In this document: positions 41,425 through 52,700 of the stretch, piece by piece
How the letters are laid out: the number at the start of each line of letters is the position of its first letter
Numbering within the stretch: position 1 is the first letter of the stretch
From: Thecamonas trahens ATCC 50062
Lineage: Eukaryota; Apusozoa; Apusomonadida; Apusomonadidae
Length of the DNA stretch: 64,000 bases
Reading direction: 5' to 3'
Assembly (NCBI RefSeq): GCF_000142905.1
Contig: NW_013657671.1
Span: forward strand, 182,897-246,896
Position numbers and translations under genes: made by a program
Notes under the pieces: generated by a model
Told to the model about the DNA's origin: nothing
The model's input: only the letters and a program-made list of their open reading frames with translations
The model's database searches: none

Positions 41425-44179
41425 TCAAAACGCTTGCTCCTCGTCCTCGCTTGCAAGAGCAGCTTCTGCTGGCAATCGCTGTGGTGAGCCCTTGGCTGCA
41501 ATGTCCGACGCTGTTTGCGCCAGCCGAACTTGGAGGCCTTCGAGCGCGCCGACTTGCGCCTGGCGCGTTGCCCGATCAGCGGGGTGTCTGCTGCAAGTGA
41601 AGCGCGGAGCTTGGCAACCACTGTGCCGACCATCGCCTCGAGTTGGGCAATGCGGGCCTCAAACTCGCGGACAACCTCTGCGCGCTGCGAGCGCTCGCGG
41701 ACGAGCGCTACGTGCTCGGCCTCGTACATAGCTGTTGCACGAGCAGTCATGGCGCGGGCATCAGCAAGCTGGGCTTCCAGGTGGTCTGTATGCACCTTGG
41801 CGTCCGTTCGCTCCTCACGGACCGGCGACAGCGGAGGGCCGGCGGCAACGGCGGCGACAGCCTGTGCGCTTTCAAGCTCGGCTCGGAGTGCGGCAGCGTC
41901 GGCCAGCGCGTCATCGACCTGGCTCTTGTACAGCCGCTGCGTGTGCTCCAGCGCCGATGCCTGCTCCTCGTAAAGAGCCGCAAGCTTTGTCTGCTGGCTC
42001 CGCATGTCGGCGATCTGCAGCTTGCGTGAGTCGGCCAGCTGCGTTGCGCGCTCGAGTTGGTCGGCAAGGTCCTCGACCTGCGACCGCATGGCTGCGAGCT
42101 GAACCGGCGTGACCTCCAGCGATTGCGAGGATGCGTCACCGCGCGCCTCAGCGACGCGCAGTGCAGCGGCGAGCTCGTCACGCTCCAGCTCCAGCGCCAC
42201 GGTCTTGGACTCGAGCGCACGGTAGGCGTTTCGCGCCTGAGACAGCTCGTCGGCACCCTTAGCGAGCTTACGCTTTTGATCGCCGAGTGCCTGCTTGTAC
42301 GACGCCAGCGCGGCACCGGCCGACGCCTCGTACGCGGCGTGCGAAGCCTTCATGTTCGCCAGTGAGCTCTCGTACTGTCCGGCCAGCTGTGTCCAATGGT
42401 CGGTGAGCGAGCTCAGCTGTGCGCCAAGCTCGGTCTTGGCAGCCTCCACCGACGTGATCTGCTTCCGCAATGCCTCCAACTCCCGCTCCGACGAAGGCGG
42501 GGGCTAGCAGGCACATCGGCCACTGCTGCGCTTGCTTCTGCAGCCTGTCCCTGACGTGCGATAGCGGCGGTCCGGACCGAGTCCAGCTCGGCCGCAAGCT
42601 TGGAGGCTCGGGCGGTGGCAGCGGCAATGCGCTCATTGGCGGCGGCGTCGACAACGGCAAGCTTTGCAGCAGCACTTGCTTCCTGGGCCACCAGCTGGTC
42701 GTGGAGCTCGGAAACCTTGGCGCGCGCAGCCTCGGCCTCAGCCTGTGACGCGTTGAGCTGGTCACGAAGCGCAGAGAGGGTGGCGGCATCAGCAAGGCGG
42801 GCGGCGGCGTGTGCGGTCTTGACTTCGTCGAGCGCAGCGGCATGCTTGGCCGCAGTAGCGTTCTGCATGGCCCGAAGGTCGGCAAGTTGCTGGCGTACGC
42901 CGGCGGACGCCGAGGGCGATGCAGGTGGCGGCGAAGCTTGTGCGGTGGCGGCAGCCGCCGCCTTGAGGTTAGCTAGCTCGGTTTTGAGAAGCGCAACCAT
43001 GCGTGCAAGCTCGGCATCCGGCTCTCTCTCGTGCATCGAGTCGTTAAGCGCCGACGAGACCATGTCGGCGTCAAACGAGGCCGAGACAACACGCTGGGTG
43101 GAGAGCTCGGACTCGACCGACCGAATGTGTTGGGCAACCGAGGATGCGCGCGACTCGGCGGCTGCGAGCGCGTCGCGAAGCGCCGCAATCTCCACGTGGG
43201 CCTCGGCAGTCTCGGCTTCGGCGTCGAGCGCGTCTTGGGTGGCAGCAGTGTAGTCAGTAGAGACTTGTTCGAGCTCGGCACGAAGGGCATCGCTACGGGC
43301 GGTGGCCCGTGCCACGGCATCCTTGGCCACGCGAGCGCGCTCGATAGCGGCGTCGCGCTCGCGGTGTGCTGCGCCGAGCTGGGCACGCAGCTCTGCGATT
43401 TGGACCTCGACCGCGTCGGACGTTTCGTCAGCCTGTGCGGCGTGGCTCTCGGCGAGCCGGAGCGCATCCAGCTGACGCTCCGCAGCGCGTAGCTTTGCGT
43501 CGGCATCGGATGCAGCCACAAGCGCGGCGTCACGGGCGGTGGCGGCGGTGTCGGCTGCGTCGCGGGCGTCGTCGCGGGCGGCTTCCAGCACAGCGATGGT
43601 ACGCAGGGCGTCGTCGAGCTCTGCACGCAGCGCATCACGCTGGGCCTGTGCATCCGCCAGTTGCATGCGGAGCTCGGAAACAAGAGCGTGCGACTCGCCC
43701 GAGGCCAGTGACGAGTCTGCGTGAGCGCGCTGTGCGGCGCGAGCAGCATCTGCCCGGGCGGCCTCGGCCTCTGCACAGCGGGCCTCCAGCGAGCGAATGG
43801 TTTCGAGGGCAGCAGCCGAGTCAGCCTGGGCACGTCCGCGGTAGGCATCCAGGGCAGCGAGAGTCTCCTTGTGGGCCTTGACTACCACCATGTGCTTGGC
43901 GGTGACCTCCTTGAGCTTGGCAGCCAACTCGAGTGCGTCTCCCTGAGCCTTTGCCTTGGACTTTTGCAGCTGTCCATTAAGTCGCTCCAGGACCTCCACT
44001 CTCTGCTCTGCCGTCCGTGCTGCCGCCTGTGCCGTTGCCAGCTCCTCGCCCGGGTCATGCTGTGCGCTCCGCAGCGAATGCAGTTGTGCCGCCAGTGCTG
44101 TGTGCTCCTTACGGAGGGTGGCGTTCATGGCCTCCAACCGGGCTGTCCGCTGGCTAGGGGACTCACTCTCGGTCGCCAT
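41425..44179 (-). CDS. Golgin-like coiled-coil protein (two frame breaks)
   Basis: The product is about 918 residues, nearly all coiled coil, rich in Ala, Glu, Arg, Gln and Leu, with a short Pro/Ser-rich hinge. It starts at the ATG at 44177-44179. Two joins need one extra base each: the run of five C at 42499-42503 (sense strand), giving PPPSSERELEALRKQ, and the GGG at 41571-41573, after which TRQAQVGALEGLQVRLAQ continues to a TGA at 41425-41427. Without these the sequence reads as two overlapping ORFs with Arg/Ser-rich nonsense ends. The tethering or scaffold role is inferred from the architecture only. Confidence 0.75.
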
Positions 44180-44411
44180 GACAATGGGGGATGCGGGTAG
44201 TAGTGCGGGAGGGGTAGGAGGGGGGTGGGGGTGGGGAGGAGTGGTGGGGTGTTGGGGAGGGGGAAGGGGGAGGGGGGGGGGAGGGGGGTGTGGCGGTGGC
44301 GGTGCTGGTGGTTGCTGACACGAATCGGCGACAGGCGGCGTGCGGGGGCTGATGGGCACGACAGAGAAAGAGGAGGACGGAGTTGTGGTTATGCTGGACG
44401 GAGAGCTAGAG

Positions 44412-46023
44412 CTAGACGTCGGCAAAGAGGTTGGAGACCGAGCCGAGGGCGGAATGATCGATTTTGGACGTCCGCTCCTTGCGGCGCTTGTTGAGGATGG
44501 CTTCAGTGGCGGCGGCGGCCGAGGTGGGGACTGAGACCGTCTCCTGGCGCTTGCGCTTGCGAGTCTTGGGCTTCTTGGCCTTGGGCTCAATGCCACGGGC
44601 CCGATCTTCAGCTTCCTTCTTGGCCTTGGCCTTTTGGCTCTTGAGGTAGTCCTTGTTCATCGCCTTCCACACAGCCGACTTGAACTTGACTTCGCGGTCC
44701 GATAGGATAAAGGCGTCGAGCTCTTCGTCGTCAAGATCGTCAAGGTTGTCATCGTCACCACCGCTATCCTCGGCCTGGTTCGCAGGAGCGGGCACTGCAC
44801 TCTGGCTTTCGGTCTCAGCGGCCGAAGCTTGGGATGCAGGCGGTGGGGCGGCCTGTGACGACGACGGGGTCGAGTCGGCGCTGGGGGGAGGCGCGGGAAG
44901 AGGAGGTCGTAGTCGTGCTGGCTCTGCAGGCCGCGCGCAAAGTCTTCGAGCGAGAGGTTGTTGTTGGCCGGCCCAGCATTGTACATCTCCAGCAGTTCCA
45001 GCCGGCGCTTCGAGTCGGCAGTCTCGCGCTCGCGCGAGACAGCAAAGGCCGGCGGATCGGCCTCCTCCTCGATCGAGGTCTCGTTAAACTGGGAGAGCGA
45101 CATCTCTGACGACGGCGTTGCCTCAAACTCGCCCAGCCGCTTGCGCAGCGTCAGGTCGCAGATGCGGACGACCTGGGTGATCTCCTTCTGCGTTCGCCGG
45201 AAGCCGTGCATGCGCGCCGCAATGAGCAGGGCCGCGCCGCAGATGCCCGACGGCCGCCGCCCGTGGTGGATCCAGTCGCGCTTCATCGACTGCACCAGCC
45301 GAAGTGCAGACATGGCGACCACATGCTTCTTGGCCCCAAACTCGAGCTTGGCCGCAAACCGGTGGATGTACAGCGACGGGTCGATGACCGGAAGCGTGAT
45401 GTTGAGCAACTGCTTGAACTTGAGAAATGTGTTGCCGAGTGTGTACACGTTGGTCTGCAAGACGTCCGAAAAGTCGATGAGCATCAACGGCGCCTTCTCG
45501 CGTCGGCACACAATGTAGAGGCAGGCCGCCACCACGTTCTGCGTCCGCCGGCCTGGATAAAGTTGTGCTGGACAGCAAGGAGAAAGTACCGCTGTGCGGC
45601 ATCGATGTGGCGCGAGTTGAGTTGCAGCGCAGCCGCAACCTGGGTGATCTTCTTTCGTCCGTTGATGATGGTCATCTCACGCGAGTTAATGGAGATCGAG
45701 CCGTACGATGGGGTAGCCGCGATGGACCGCGCCCCGGTCTCCGACACAAAGGTACCCACGATCGACGATGAGCCATGCGAGTCCTCCTGGAACTGCAGGC
45801 CAAACACAATCGAGTTCTCCTCTTCCACGTGCCCGCAATTGTTACACGACGAATGCCCTTCTGCACCCGCGCCAATCAGCTCGCCCACCCCACAACGCGG
45901 ACACTTGGCCACCCCGGCTCGTCCGCCTCCACCGCCTCGTCCGCCGCTTCCGCCACCACCGCCACCGCTCACGCCGTTCCCGCCGCCCACACCTGTGCTT
46001 TTGCCTGCAACACGGGCAGACAT
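44412..46023 (-). CDS. BRF1: BRF1, TFIIB-related subunit of TFIIIB (two frame breaks)
   Basis: BRF1 brings RNA polymerase III to tRNA and 5S genes. The product is about 537 residues from the ATG at 46021-46023. It has a zinc ribbon (CPRCGVGEL, then SCNNCGHVEEENSIV), two cyclin-like repeats (VVAACLYIVCRREKAPLMLI, MKRDWIHHGRRPSGICGAAL) and the BRF1 homology region (LDDEELDAFILSDREVKFKS) with a basic NLS-like stretch. Joins require one base at about 45541 (C, sense strand), giving RQNVVAACLY exactly as in the family, and one in the CCC at 44895-44897. Otherwise it appears as three ORFs. The Gly-rich segment before the zinc ribbon is lineage-specific. Confidence 0.93.
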
Positions 46024-46347
46024 GTTGACTTGCTTTGCCTGACAGGGCACGGGATGAGTGTTCCTTCAAGACAACTTGACCTTGCCGCTGGCGGGCCTTG
46101 CCTGTGTCGAGAGCTCCTTGGCTCGATCAGTCGGTTCGTGGGCCTTCGATGGCTCTCCCGAATTGGTCGGCTGCGGGCGACATGCCATTACGGCTGATGG
46201 GTATGCCGACGGATGACGCAGCGCATGAGGATTGGATCGAGATTTAGCTTGACGTAATCTTCTGCATGGTGAATGACGTTGTTGTGGCTATGATTGTGGC
46301 TGTGTTCGACAGGAGTATGGGTGCGTGGGGCTTGCAACGTCGCATCT
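46024..46347. other. Intergenic gap between BRF1 and the SNARE gene
   Basis: 324 bp. It holds the BRF1 5' flank and the SNARE 3' flank. No repeat, ORF or RNA feature stands out. Confidence 0.5.
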
Positions 46348-47448
46348 CTAGCAGCGAGACTTGGACTTGACGATCTTGCAGCCCCAGTCTGTGGCGGCGA
46401 GGGCGGCAAAGAGGATGATGCAGAAGACGAGGCAGCAAAAGCCGCCGCCTGCGGCAGACTTGCGGGTGAGACGAATGACCCGGCGAGTCTCTTTCTGCAC
46501 GGCGGCTCCGGTGGTGTCGACGTGGCGGTCAAGACGGTCAAGCAGCGGCATCTGCTCATCGAGCTCGCGGTTGATGGCCTGACCAAGCTCCTTCTGCCGT
46601 GCCACAGTCTGTGCCAGCACGTCCAGCCCGTCGTCCTGCTGGCGCATGATCTGGCTCTGCATCTGCAGCAGATCCTGGTTGTTCTTGTCGATGGTATCCT
46701 CCTGCTCGACAGTCCCCCACCGCGAGCGCTGCTGCCCACTGCTGCTTCCACCCGGCCCGCCCATCAGCGACGCCCGCGACGCCGCACCCGCCACCTTCAT
46801 CGCCGCCGACGCCTTCTCCTTCCGCGCCATCAGCGTGGCACACAGATCCCTCCGCCGCGCGCGCTCGCCCTCGGTCCTATATCTCTCCCCTCCCTTCCTG
46901 TAAGTTACTCTACCACTCCCGCCCACCGCTTCTGCTCACCGCCCCCGCTCACCTCTCCTGTCCCTCCCGGTCACACCAAGACTTACACCGGAATGGCATC
47001 GACCCGTGCGCGGAGGGTGTTGACCGACGAGGCCACCAGGCTCAGCTGGCGGTTGATCTTTGAAGTCAGCTACAGCCAAGACAGCACAACATCCATGCAT
47101 ACCAACCATTCCCCCCCCCCCCACCACCTCCAAAGATTGAGTAAGTACTTGTCTCCATCATGCTCTTATCTCTGCTTCGCTATATGTATTTGTGTCGGTG
47201 ATAGAGGGCGTGGAAGCTCCCGGTAGCAGAAGCAAAAACTGTCGCGTGCGAGCCAATGCGAGGGGGGGAGGGAGGGAGGGGGGGGGGGGGGGGAGTAGGC
47301 ATGGTAGGAGGGACAGGGACAGTGTATGTACCGATGAGACATCCTGCCCTGATCTAAGCAGGTTGTTCCGCTGTGTCACATCCTTGTTCACCTCGTTGAG
47401 GGCTGTGACCTGTCGCTGGTACTCGCGGAGCCACTCCTTGTCGGCCAT
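46348..47448 (-). CDS. Qc-SNARE, syntaxin-8-like (three exons)
   Basis: Exons: 47332-47448, 46987-47069 and 46348-46876; introns 46877-46986 (donor GTAAGT) and 47070-47331 (with long C-runs on the sense strand). Phases match and give 242 residues. The N-terminal helices (MADKEWLREYQRQVTALNEV, KINRQLSLVASSVNTL) fit a syntaxin-8 type domain. The SNARE motif includes QQDDGLDVLAQTVARQKELG and NRELDEQMPLLDRLD with the central-layer Gln, then ETRRVIRLTRKSA and a C-terminal Cys/Phe/Leu-rich anchor. It probably acts in endosomal fusion. Syntaxin 8 versus other Qc-SNAREs is judged by eye. Confidence 0.85.
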
Positions 47449-47713
47449 GGCTACCGAGAGGGAGGAGAGGAGAGTGACTGGCTTGATGGCCTTGCCTATG
47501 ATCGGGTCGGATGCAGGCGCCGATGTGGTCGGAATACCGTATATGATTACCAGCTATCATCAAGATCATTGTGCAACATGGTATACTTTGCCATCATGAC
47601 ATGCTGCGCCATGGCTGCCGAGGTGGAAGGAGATCGGTTGGTCGACTACGTGATGGCCTTGCCTATGATCGGGTCGGATGCAGGCGCCGATGTGGTCGGA
47701 ATGCCGTCTATGA
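47446..47713. repeat. Tandem duplication of the SNARE gene's 5' region
   Basis: 47446-47546 and 47610-47713 are diverged copies, offset about 165 bp. The best-conserved part is GATGGCCTTGCCTATGATCG to GTGGTCGGAAT-CCGT. The near copy begins at the SNARE start codon (CATGGCTACCGAG); the far copy has CATGGCTGCCGAG there. The rest of the 463-bp gap to the next gene holds no ORF of note. Confidence 0.85.
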
Positions 47714-47911
47714 ATACACATCATTGTCATGTTGCGGCACAATGAGGGTCGAATCGGGACATGATCGGGGCTGGGCGAGCCACAGTGAGAGGCTTCGTAT
47801 TGGTCTCGGCAGCGTGCCGCGACGTCTCGCACAGGGCACTTGCACCTGTGGAGACAGGCGTACGGCAGGCGGAGAGGTTGCACACCCGACTCTCCCCCAT
47901 CTCTTTGCAAC

Positions 47912-49543
47912 ATGCTACGCGGCACTATGCTGAGCGGACGGTTACAGCGTCTTCGGATCCTGCAGCCGCTGTTGTTGCCGGTGGCGTCGTCGTTGGGGTG
48001 GTTTAGCGGTGGTGCAGCCAGGGCAGACAGTCAGGGTGTTGGTCAAGCTGATCCGGCGATGAAGAGCAGGCAGATGGCGGTACCAGTGGCCTCGTTCCCA
48101 GCAGTTTCCATCCCAGTTCCGGGATCGGTCCCAGTAGAGGTCACTCTCATTGCCCAGCTCGCGCCAGGCTCCGGATCGCATGTCTTTGATGCCGTCGCCC
48201 GTCGCCAAGCCGAGCACGCCGAGTACGTGGCCGAGCTCGATGAGCCCTCGGCGAAGCTGGGCAACGTCGATCTGGACGTTGGCGATCGGAGCTCGCTCTA
48301 CACTTTTACCGTCGACGGTGGCCATCCGTTTCACAGACACGCTGGCCATCGGGTGGTGGTCGGCATCGCCGGCGCAAGCGGCTCGACCCTTGCCTTTTCC
48401 ACCGCCACTGACGTCGACGAGCTTCGCGCCAATCCCACGGCGTTTGTGGACAACTTTGAAGTCGTCCGCCTTCCTCCAGATGCGCTCTTTACGCTGCGAT
48501 TCGACGGATCGGTGTGGCATCGGTTCTCGCCGGACTTTGTCCGCTTGCCAGGCCAGAGCCACGAGCTCATCAACGTGCTTTCTGCCCGGCAAGGGCCGCA
48601 TCCGGCGTTCACTGCCATCTCGACTCACACCGACGAGACCGGCGGAGACCTTGCGCCTGAGCTGGCGCAGGCCGTCTGCAGGGGAGAGGCCAACATCGCC
48701 ATGCTCACCGAGCTGCTGCCTGACGAGGTTGTTGACTACCTTGCCGCCCATCCGATCAGGTCGCCCAAGACGACTGCGCTCTCGCTTGAACCGTATGGCC
48801 AGCTCCAGAGCGAGGCCTGCTACGCTTTTCGCTCGACCGCTGGACGCATGTGGCGCGCGTTGCCCAAGTGGGAGCCGAAGCATTGGGTACTCACCACCGT
48901 CCGGGCCGATCGCTCCGGCGCCCACCTCCCTGTCACGTACTCACCCGATCCAGCGCCGCACTCGATGCTCCGGACTGTTGTCGCCGAGTTTGACCACCAA
49001 GACGAGTTTGCTGTCGAGTTTGAAGCTGGCACGGCTGGCTTGACCTCCGCAGACGTCCTGGCGCTTGCGCTGGAGGGCTTCCTCGAAAACCCACCCGATG
49101 TGGTCTCGACAATGATGCGAGTCCGCAATGCACTGGTTGCTCCGCTACGGCTCCGCACCTCGCCGCTCGGCTGCCCGGTCTCGTCGCTTCTCTCGAGATC
49201 CGACACGCTGTTTGCTGGCCGGTTCCCAGTCCATGACTCGGTGGTGGCAGACGATGGCATGTCTGCCGAGGTTCTCCTCGGCGCTGATGACAAGCATGTC
49301 AGCTTTCGCTCGGTCGTCCGAGTTGAGGCCCTTCCGTCGGCGTCCAACACTTTCCGTCTCATCCTAGGCAACCGCGTCGAGTGCCTCAATGTCTTTGGCA
49401 AGGCCTACATGTGGGCTATCGACGCGAGCCATCGCAACATTGTCGCTCCTGGCCTCATCCGGCACGCCGCTCAATACGTCATCGCAGCCACCTCTGCCGC
49501 CGACAGGGCCAAAACTCGCGGTCACCCCAACTCGCAAAGGTAG
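47912..49543 (+). CDS. Cupin-like and DUF2867-like fusion protein
   Basis: 543 residues from the ATG at 47912 (alternative ATG at 47927). The N-terminus, MLRGTMLSGRLQRLRILQPL, is basic and hydrophobic, possibly a mitochondrial signal. Residues about 120-260 resemble a cupin barrel (GGHPFHRHAGHRVVVGIAG, then SVWHRFSPDF). Residues about 360-525 resemble DUF2867 (HDSVVADDGMSAEVLLGADD, FGKAYMWAIDASHRNIVAPG), a family seen with short-chain reductases in bacteria. The middle links HTDETGG and helical segments. The combination is unusual; function unknown. Confidence 0.65.
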   Translation: MLRGTMLSGRLQRLRILQPLLLPVASSLGWFSGGAARADSQGVGQADPAMKSRQMAVPVASFPAVSIPVPGSVPVEVTLIAQLAPGSGSHVFDAVARRQAEHAEYVAELDEPSAKLGNVDLDVGDRSSLYTFTVDGGHPFHRHAGHRVVVGIAGASGSTLAFSTATDVDELRANPTAFVDNFEVVRLPPDALFTLRFDGSVWHRFSPDFVRLPGQSHELINVLSARQGPHPAFTAISTHTDETGGDLAPELAQAVCRGEANIAMLTELLPDEVVDYLAAHPIRSPKTTALSLEPYGQLQSEACYAFRSTAGRMWRALPKWEPKHWVLTTVRADRSGAHLPVTYSPDPAPHSMLRTVVAEFDHQDEFAVEFEAGTAGLTSADVLALALEGFLENPPDVVSTMMRVRNALVAPLRLRTSPLGCPVSSLLSRSDTLFAGRFPVHDSVVADDGMSAEVLLGADDKHVSFRSVVRVEALPSASNTFRLILGNRVECLNVFGKAYMWAIDASHRNIVAPGLIRHAAQYVIAATSAADRAKTRGHPNSQR

Positions 49544-49786
49544 AGCTGCCACGTAGCGCACCTCCTTGGCTCAACCATCGCCGCTGTAGTCTTTGAACAA
49601 ACGCCGATCCATCTCGAGGGCTGACCAAGTAGGACTAAACGCTCACTGGCTCACTGCCTGACACCGCACTCAAGACGGCGGTCGGATGTGTAGGTGAGCC
49701 GTGGTAGCGGGTGCCGGAAAGAGGAGGAGGAGGAGGAGGAGAGGGTGTGGGGGAGTGAACACAGACTTACATGGCCATGGGTGGGC

Positions 49787-52700
49787 ATGGTGGGCTGTGG
49801 GTGGTTGTGGTGGGCCTTGGTGCGGCTGTGGCTGTGGCTGTTGCTCTGGCTGGGGCGGGCAGCAGCAGAAGAGGCACGACAGCCGCGGTGCTTTGTGTGC
49901 GGGAAGACACTCGAGGGGGCAACGGTTGTGGCGGTCCATTCGGCACGATTCCATGAGGCGTGCTGGGAGTGGTGGCTCCCGCAGGGCAAAGTCGACTCGC
50001 ACTCGTACATGCAGGTGGCGGCATCATCGGGCCTGTTCTTCAAGGGCGGCAAGATTAAGGTCTTTGCCAAGGGCGGCATGCTCTCGTCGTCAAAGTGGCG
50101 GGACCGGCTCGGCGTCCTCACGCGTGAGGGCATGTTTGTCTACCGCAAGGCCAAGGATCCGGCCTATGAGTCTTGTGTTCTGTTCGAGGATGTCGACGAT
50201 GTCCTGCCCGGCCGATCGTGGGCCGGCTGGGGTAAGAAGACCTCCAAGATCCGCCGAGATCTCGCTGTGGTTCTCCTCCTCAACTCTGGCGCTGCGCCGT
50301 TTGTCTTTGAGTCGAGCGCGATTGACCTTACCAAGTGGCTTGTCTTTGCCCGCTTTCTCCGCAAGCTGAAGGCGGCCGGCACCGCTGGCCATGTCCATCG
50401 CATCTCGCCGGTAGCTGCTGTCGCCGGAGAGTACGTGTACTCGGACGACGAGGCGGTTCTCGACGAGGCTGAGACTGAGGAGGTCGACTGTGATGACTGG
50501 ATTTACGGTGAGGGTGAGGGCGAGGGCGAGGGCGAGGGCGAGCATGTGTACGAGCATGTGTACGAGTACGAGTACGACGATGGCGCCGGGGCCAGCGGGT
50601 CGCTGAAGGGTGCGCTGAGCGCCTCACTGCAATGGTCCAAGTCGGAAGAGATTGCTGCGCTCCTTGGGCGGCGGGCCCAGTTTTGGTGGGGTGACGATGA
50701 CAGATGGCGAGTGGGCCGTTTTGTGGCCTTTGCCGACGCCACTGACATGTTCTCGATCAAGTACACTGATCCGGTGTCAGGCGAAGAAGTCACCCTTGAG
50801 CAGGCCCTCGACGACATGCCGTACGAGCTGCTGAGCGACGACAGCAGCGCGCTGCAGCGGATGCGGTCGATTGCCACCGTCTCGTCGCTAGTACGCCGCG
50901 AGTCGCGGGCGGATATGGGCAGCTCGGGTGATTGGGCGGATAGCAATGGCATTCCGCGCCTTGCCTCGGACACCTGGATTGAGCACATCAATGACCACCT
51001 GGACGGCGACGTCGTCGCAGTTGTCCCTGACCATCTTGTTGGCTGCTTTGTTCGCGTGTGGGAAGACGAGGAGTCGGATGTGTTCTCCACCGGGCAAATC
51101 ATGAGCTACGACGAGAGCACGGCGCTCTTTGCAGTCGATTTTGCCTCGGAGCACGGTGTGGCGTCGCGGCAGTTTAAGTTCAACGGCGATGTCGAGTTTG
51201 AGCTTATTGCTGAGAACATGCTTCATGCGTCGCACCTCAACGCTGACCTTGCGGTTGCACAGGATGCAGCCGTGGTCATGGGCAAGGAAGGTGAGGACGG
51301 CGAGGAAGATGCCGGTGACAAGGACGGCGAGGACGGCGAGGTTGGCGTGATCGCCACAGCCGAGTCCAAGGGTGATGCCGTGGACGAGTCTTTGTTGGAA
51401 ATCAGTGCTACCAGTGATGTTGAGGTTGATGTGGATGAGGATGACAAGCTGGAAGGCGAAGATTACTCGACTATCGATGTTGATGATGTGCTCGGCCTTT
51501 TGCGGACTGACACTGAGACGCAGAGCGCGGGCTTGGTGGGACCGTCTTCGCCCGCACCTGCGCTTGTTGAGCCACTCCAGCCTGATCTTGACCAGCCTGC
51601 CCCCCAACCGGGCTTGAGGGAGCCGTCTTTGCCAGACCGTTGTCGCCTCGGCCGCCGCAGTCGCATGTGGCTGAGGATGAGTTATCCAGCACCTCAGAGT
51701 CGCGGGAGCCAACTTCACCGTTGTCGCCTCGGCCGCCGCAGTCGCATGTGGCTGAGGATGAGTTATCCAGCACCTCAGAGTCACCAGACGCACTGGAGAC
51801 TGCTCACGAGACTGTGGCTTTGTCGACTGCACTTCTCGACGGCGGCGTGTTGGCGAGCTTGCTGTGGCGGTCCAGAATGTCGAGTCAATGGGTGACAGGC
51901 TTGCCAACCCGAGTGTCATGTCGAGCGATGGAGACTGGGCAGCGGCGCTTTACCCGGTCCGCGACCACGTCGATGCTGTGGCGACCAGTGTCGATGACCT
52001 GGCACTCCGCGTCCAGGCGGCCGAAGCGACTGCGTCGACGGCGGCATCGCTGGCGGCTGATGCCCGTCGTGACGCTGCGCATGCGCTGGAACGGACCGCG
52101 TCGCTCGAGGTCAATGTTGCTGATGTTGGCTCTGGCTCCGAGCTGGCTGACGCGGTGGCAGTACTTGCCGACGATGTAGCGAGCGTCAAGGAGGCGTTGG
52201 CTACTGTGACATCGCGGGTCGACGACGTTGCGTCCCACAAGCTCGAGGTCACGCGTGTGCTAGCTGAAGTGCGCGGTGACGGTGACGAAGAGTGCGAGTG
52301 GAACATGCGCGATGAGGTCCAGCACCTCTCACAGCAGGTTGCGGTCCTTGTTGCTGCAGTCCGCGAAGTGGATGCCCGGTCGGCCGAGCCGGACCAGATT
52401 GCCGTCGAGGAGCGTGGGCGGCTGTGGGACGAGCTGCGCGCGCTTTCAGGAAGAGTTCGCGACCTTGACGAAGCCCCGCGGGAAGTCCCGGTCGTTCCCG
52501 AGCTAAGCGCAGCCGTCGAGGCGCTGCAGCACCGGGTAGCGGACATGGAAGCAGGCTTGGCTGGTAGTCTCGCCGCCACGACTGGCCTCGAGAGCCAAGC
52601 TGGGATAGGCAGTGCCAGCGCCAAGCTGGACGATCTCGCACTCCGTGTCGAAGCGCTGACTGAGGTCATGGGCGAGGTGCAGGATGCCCAGGGTGAACTG

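Noticed and set aside
50505-50580. GAGGGC/GAGTAC repeat considered as a minisatellite of interest
   Set aside because: It is an in-frame Gly-Glu and Tyr-Glu low-complexity stretch inside the zinc-finger/PH protein, common in such linkers.
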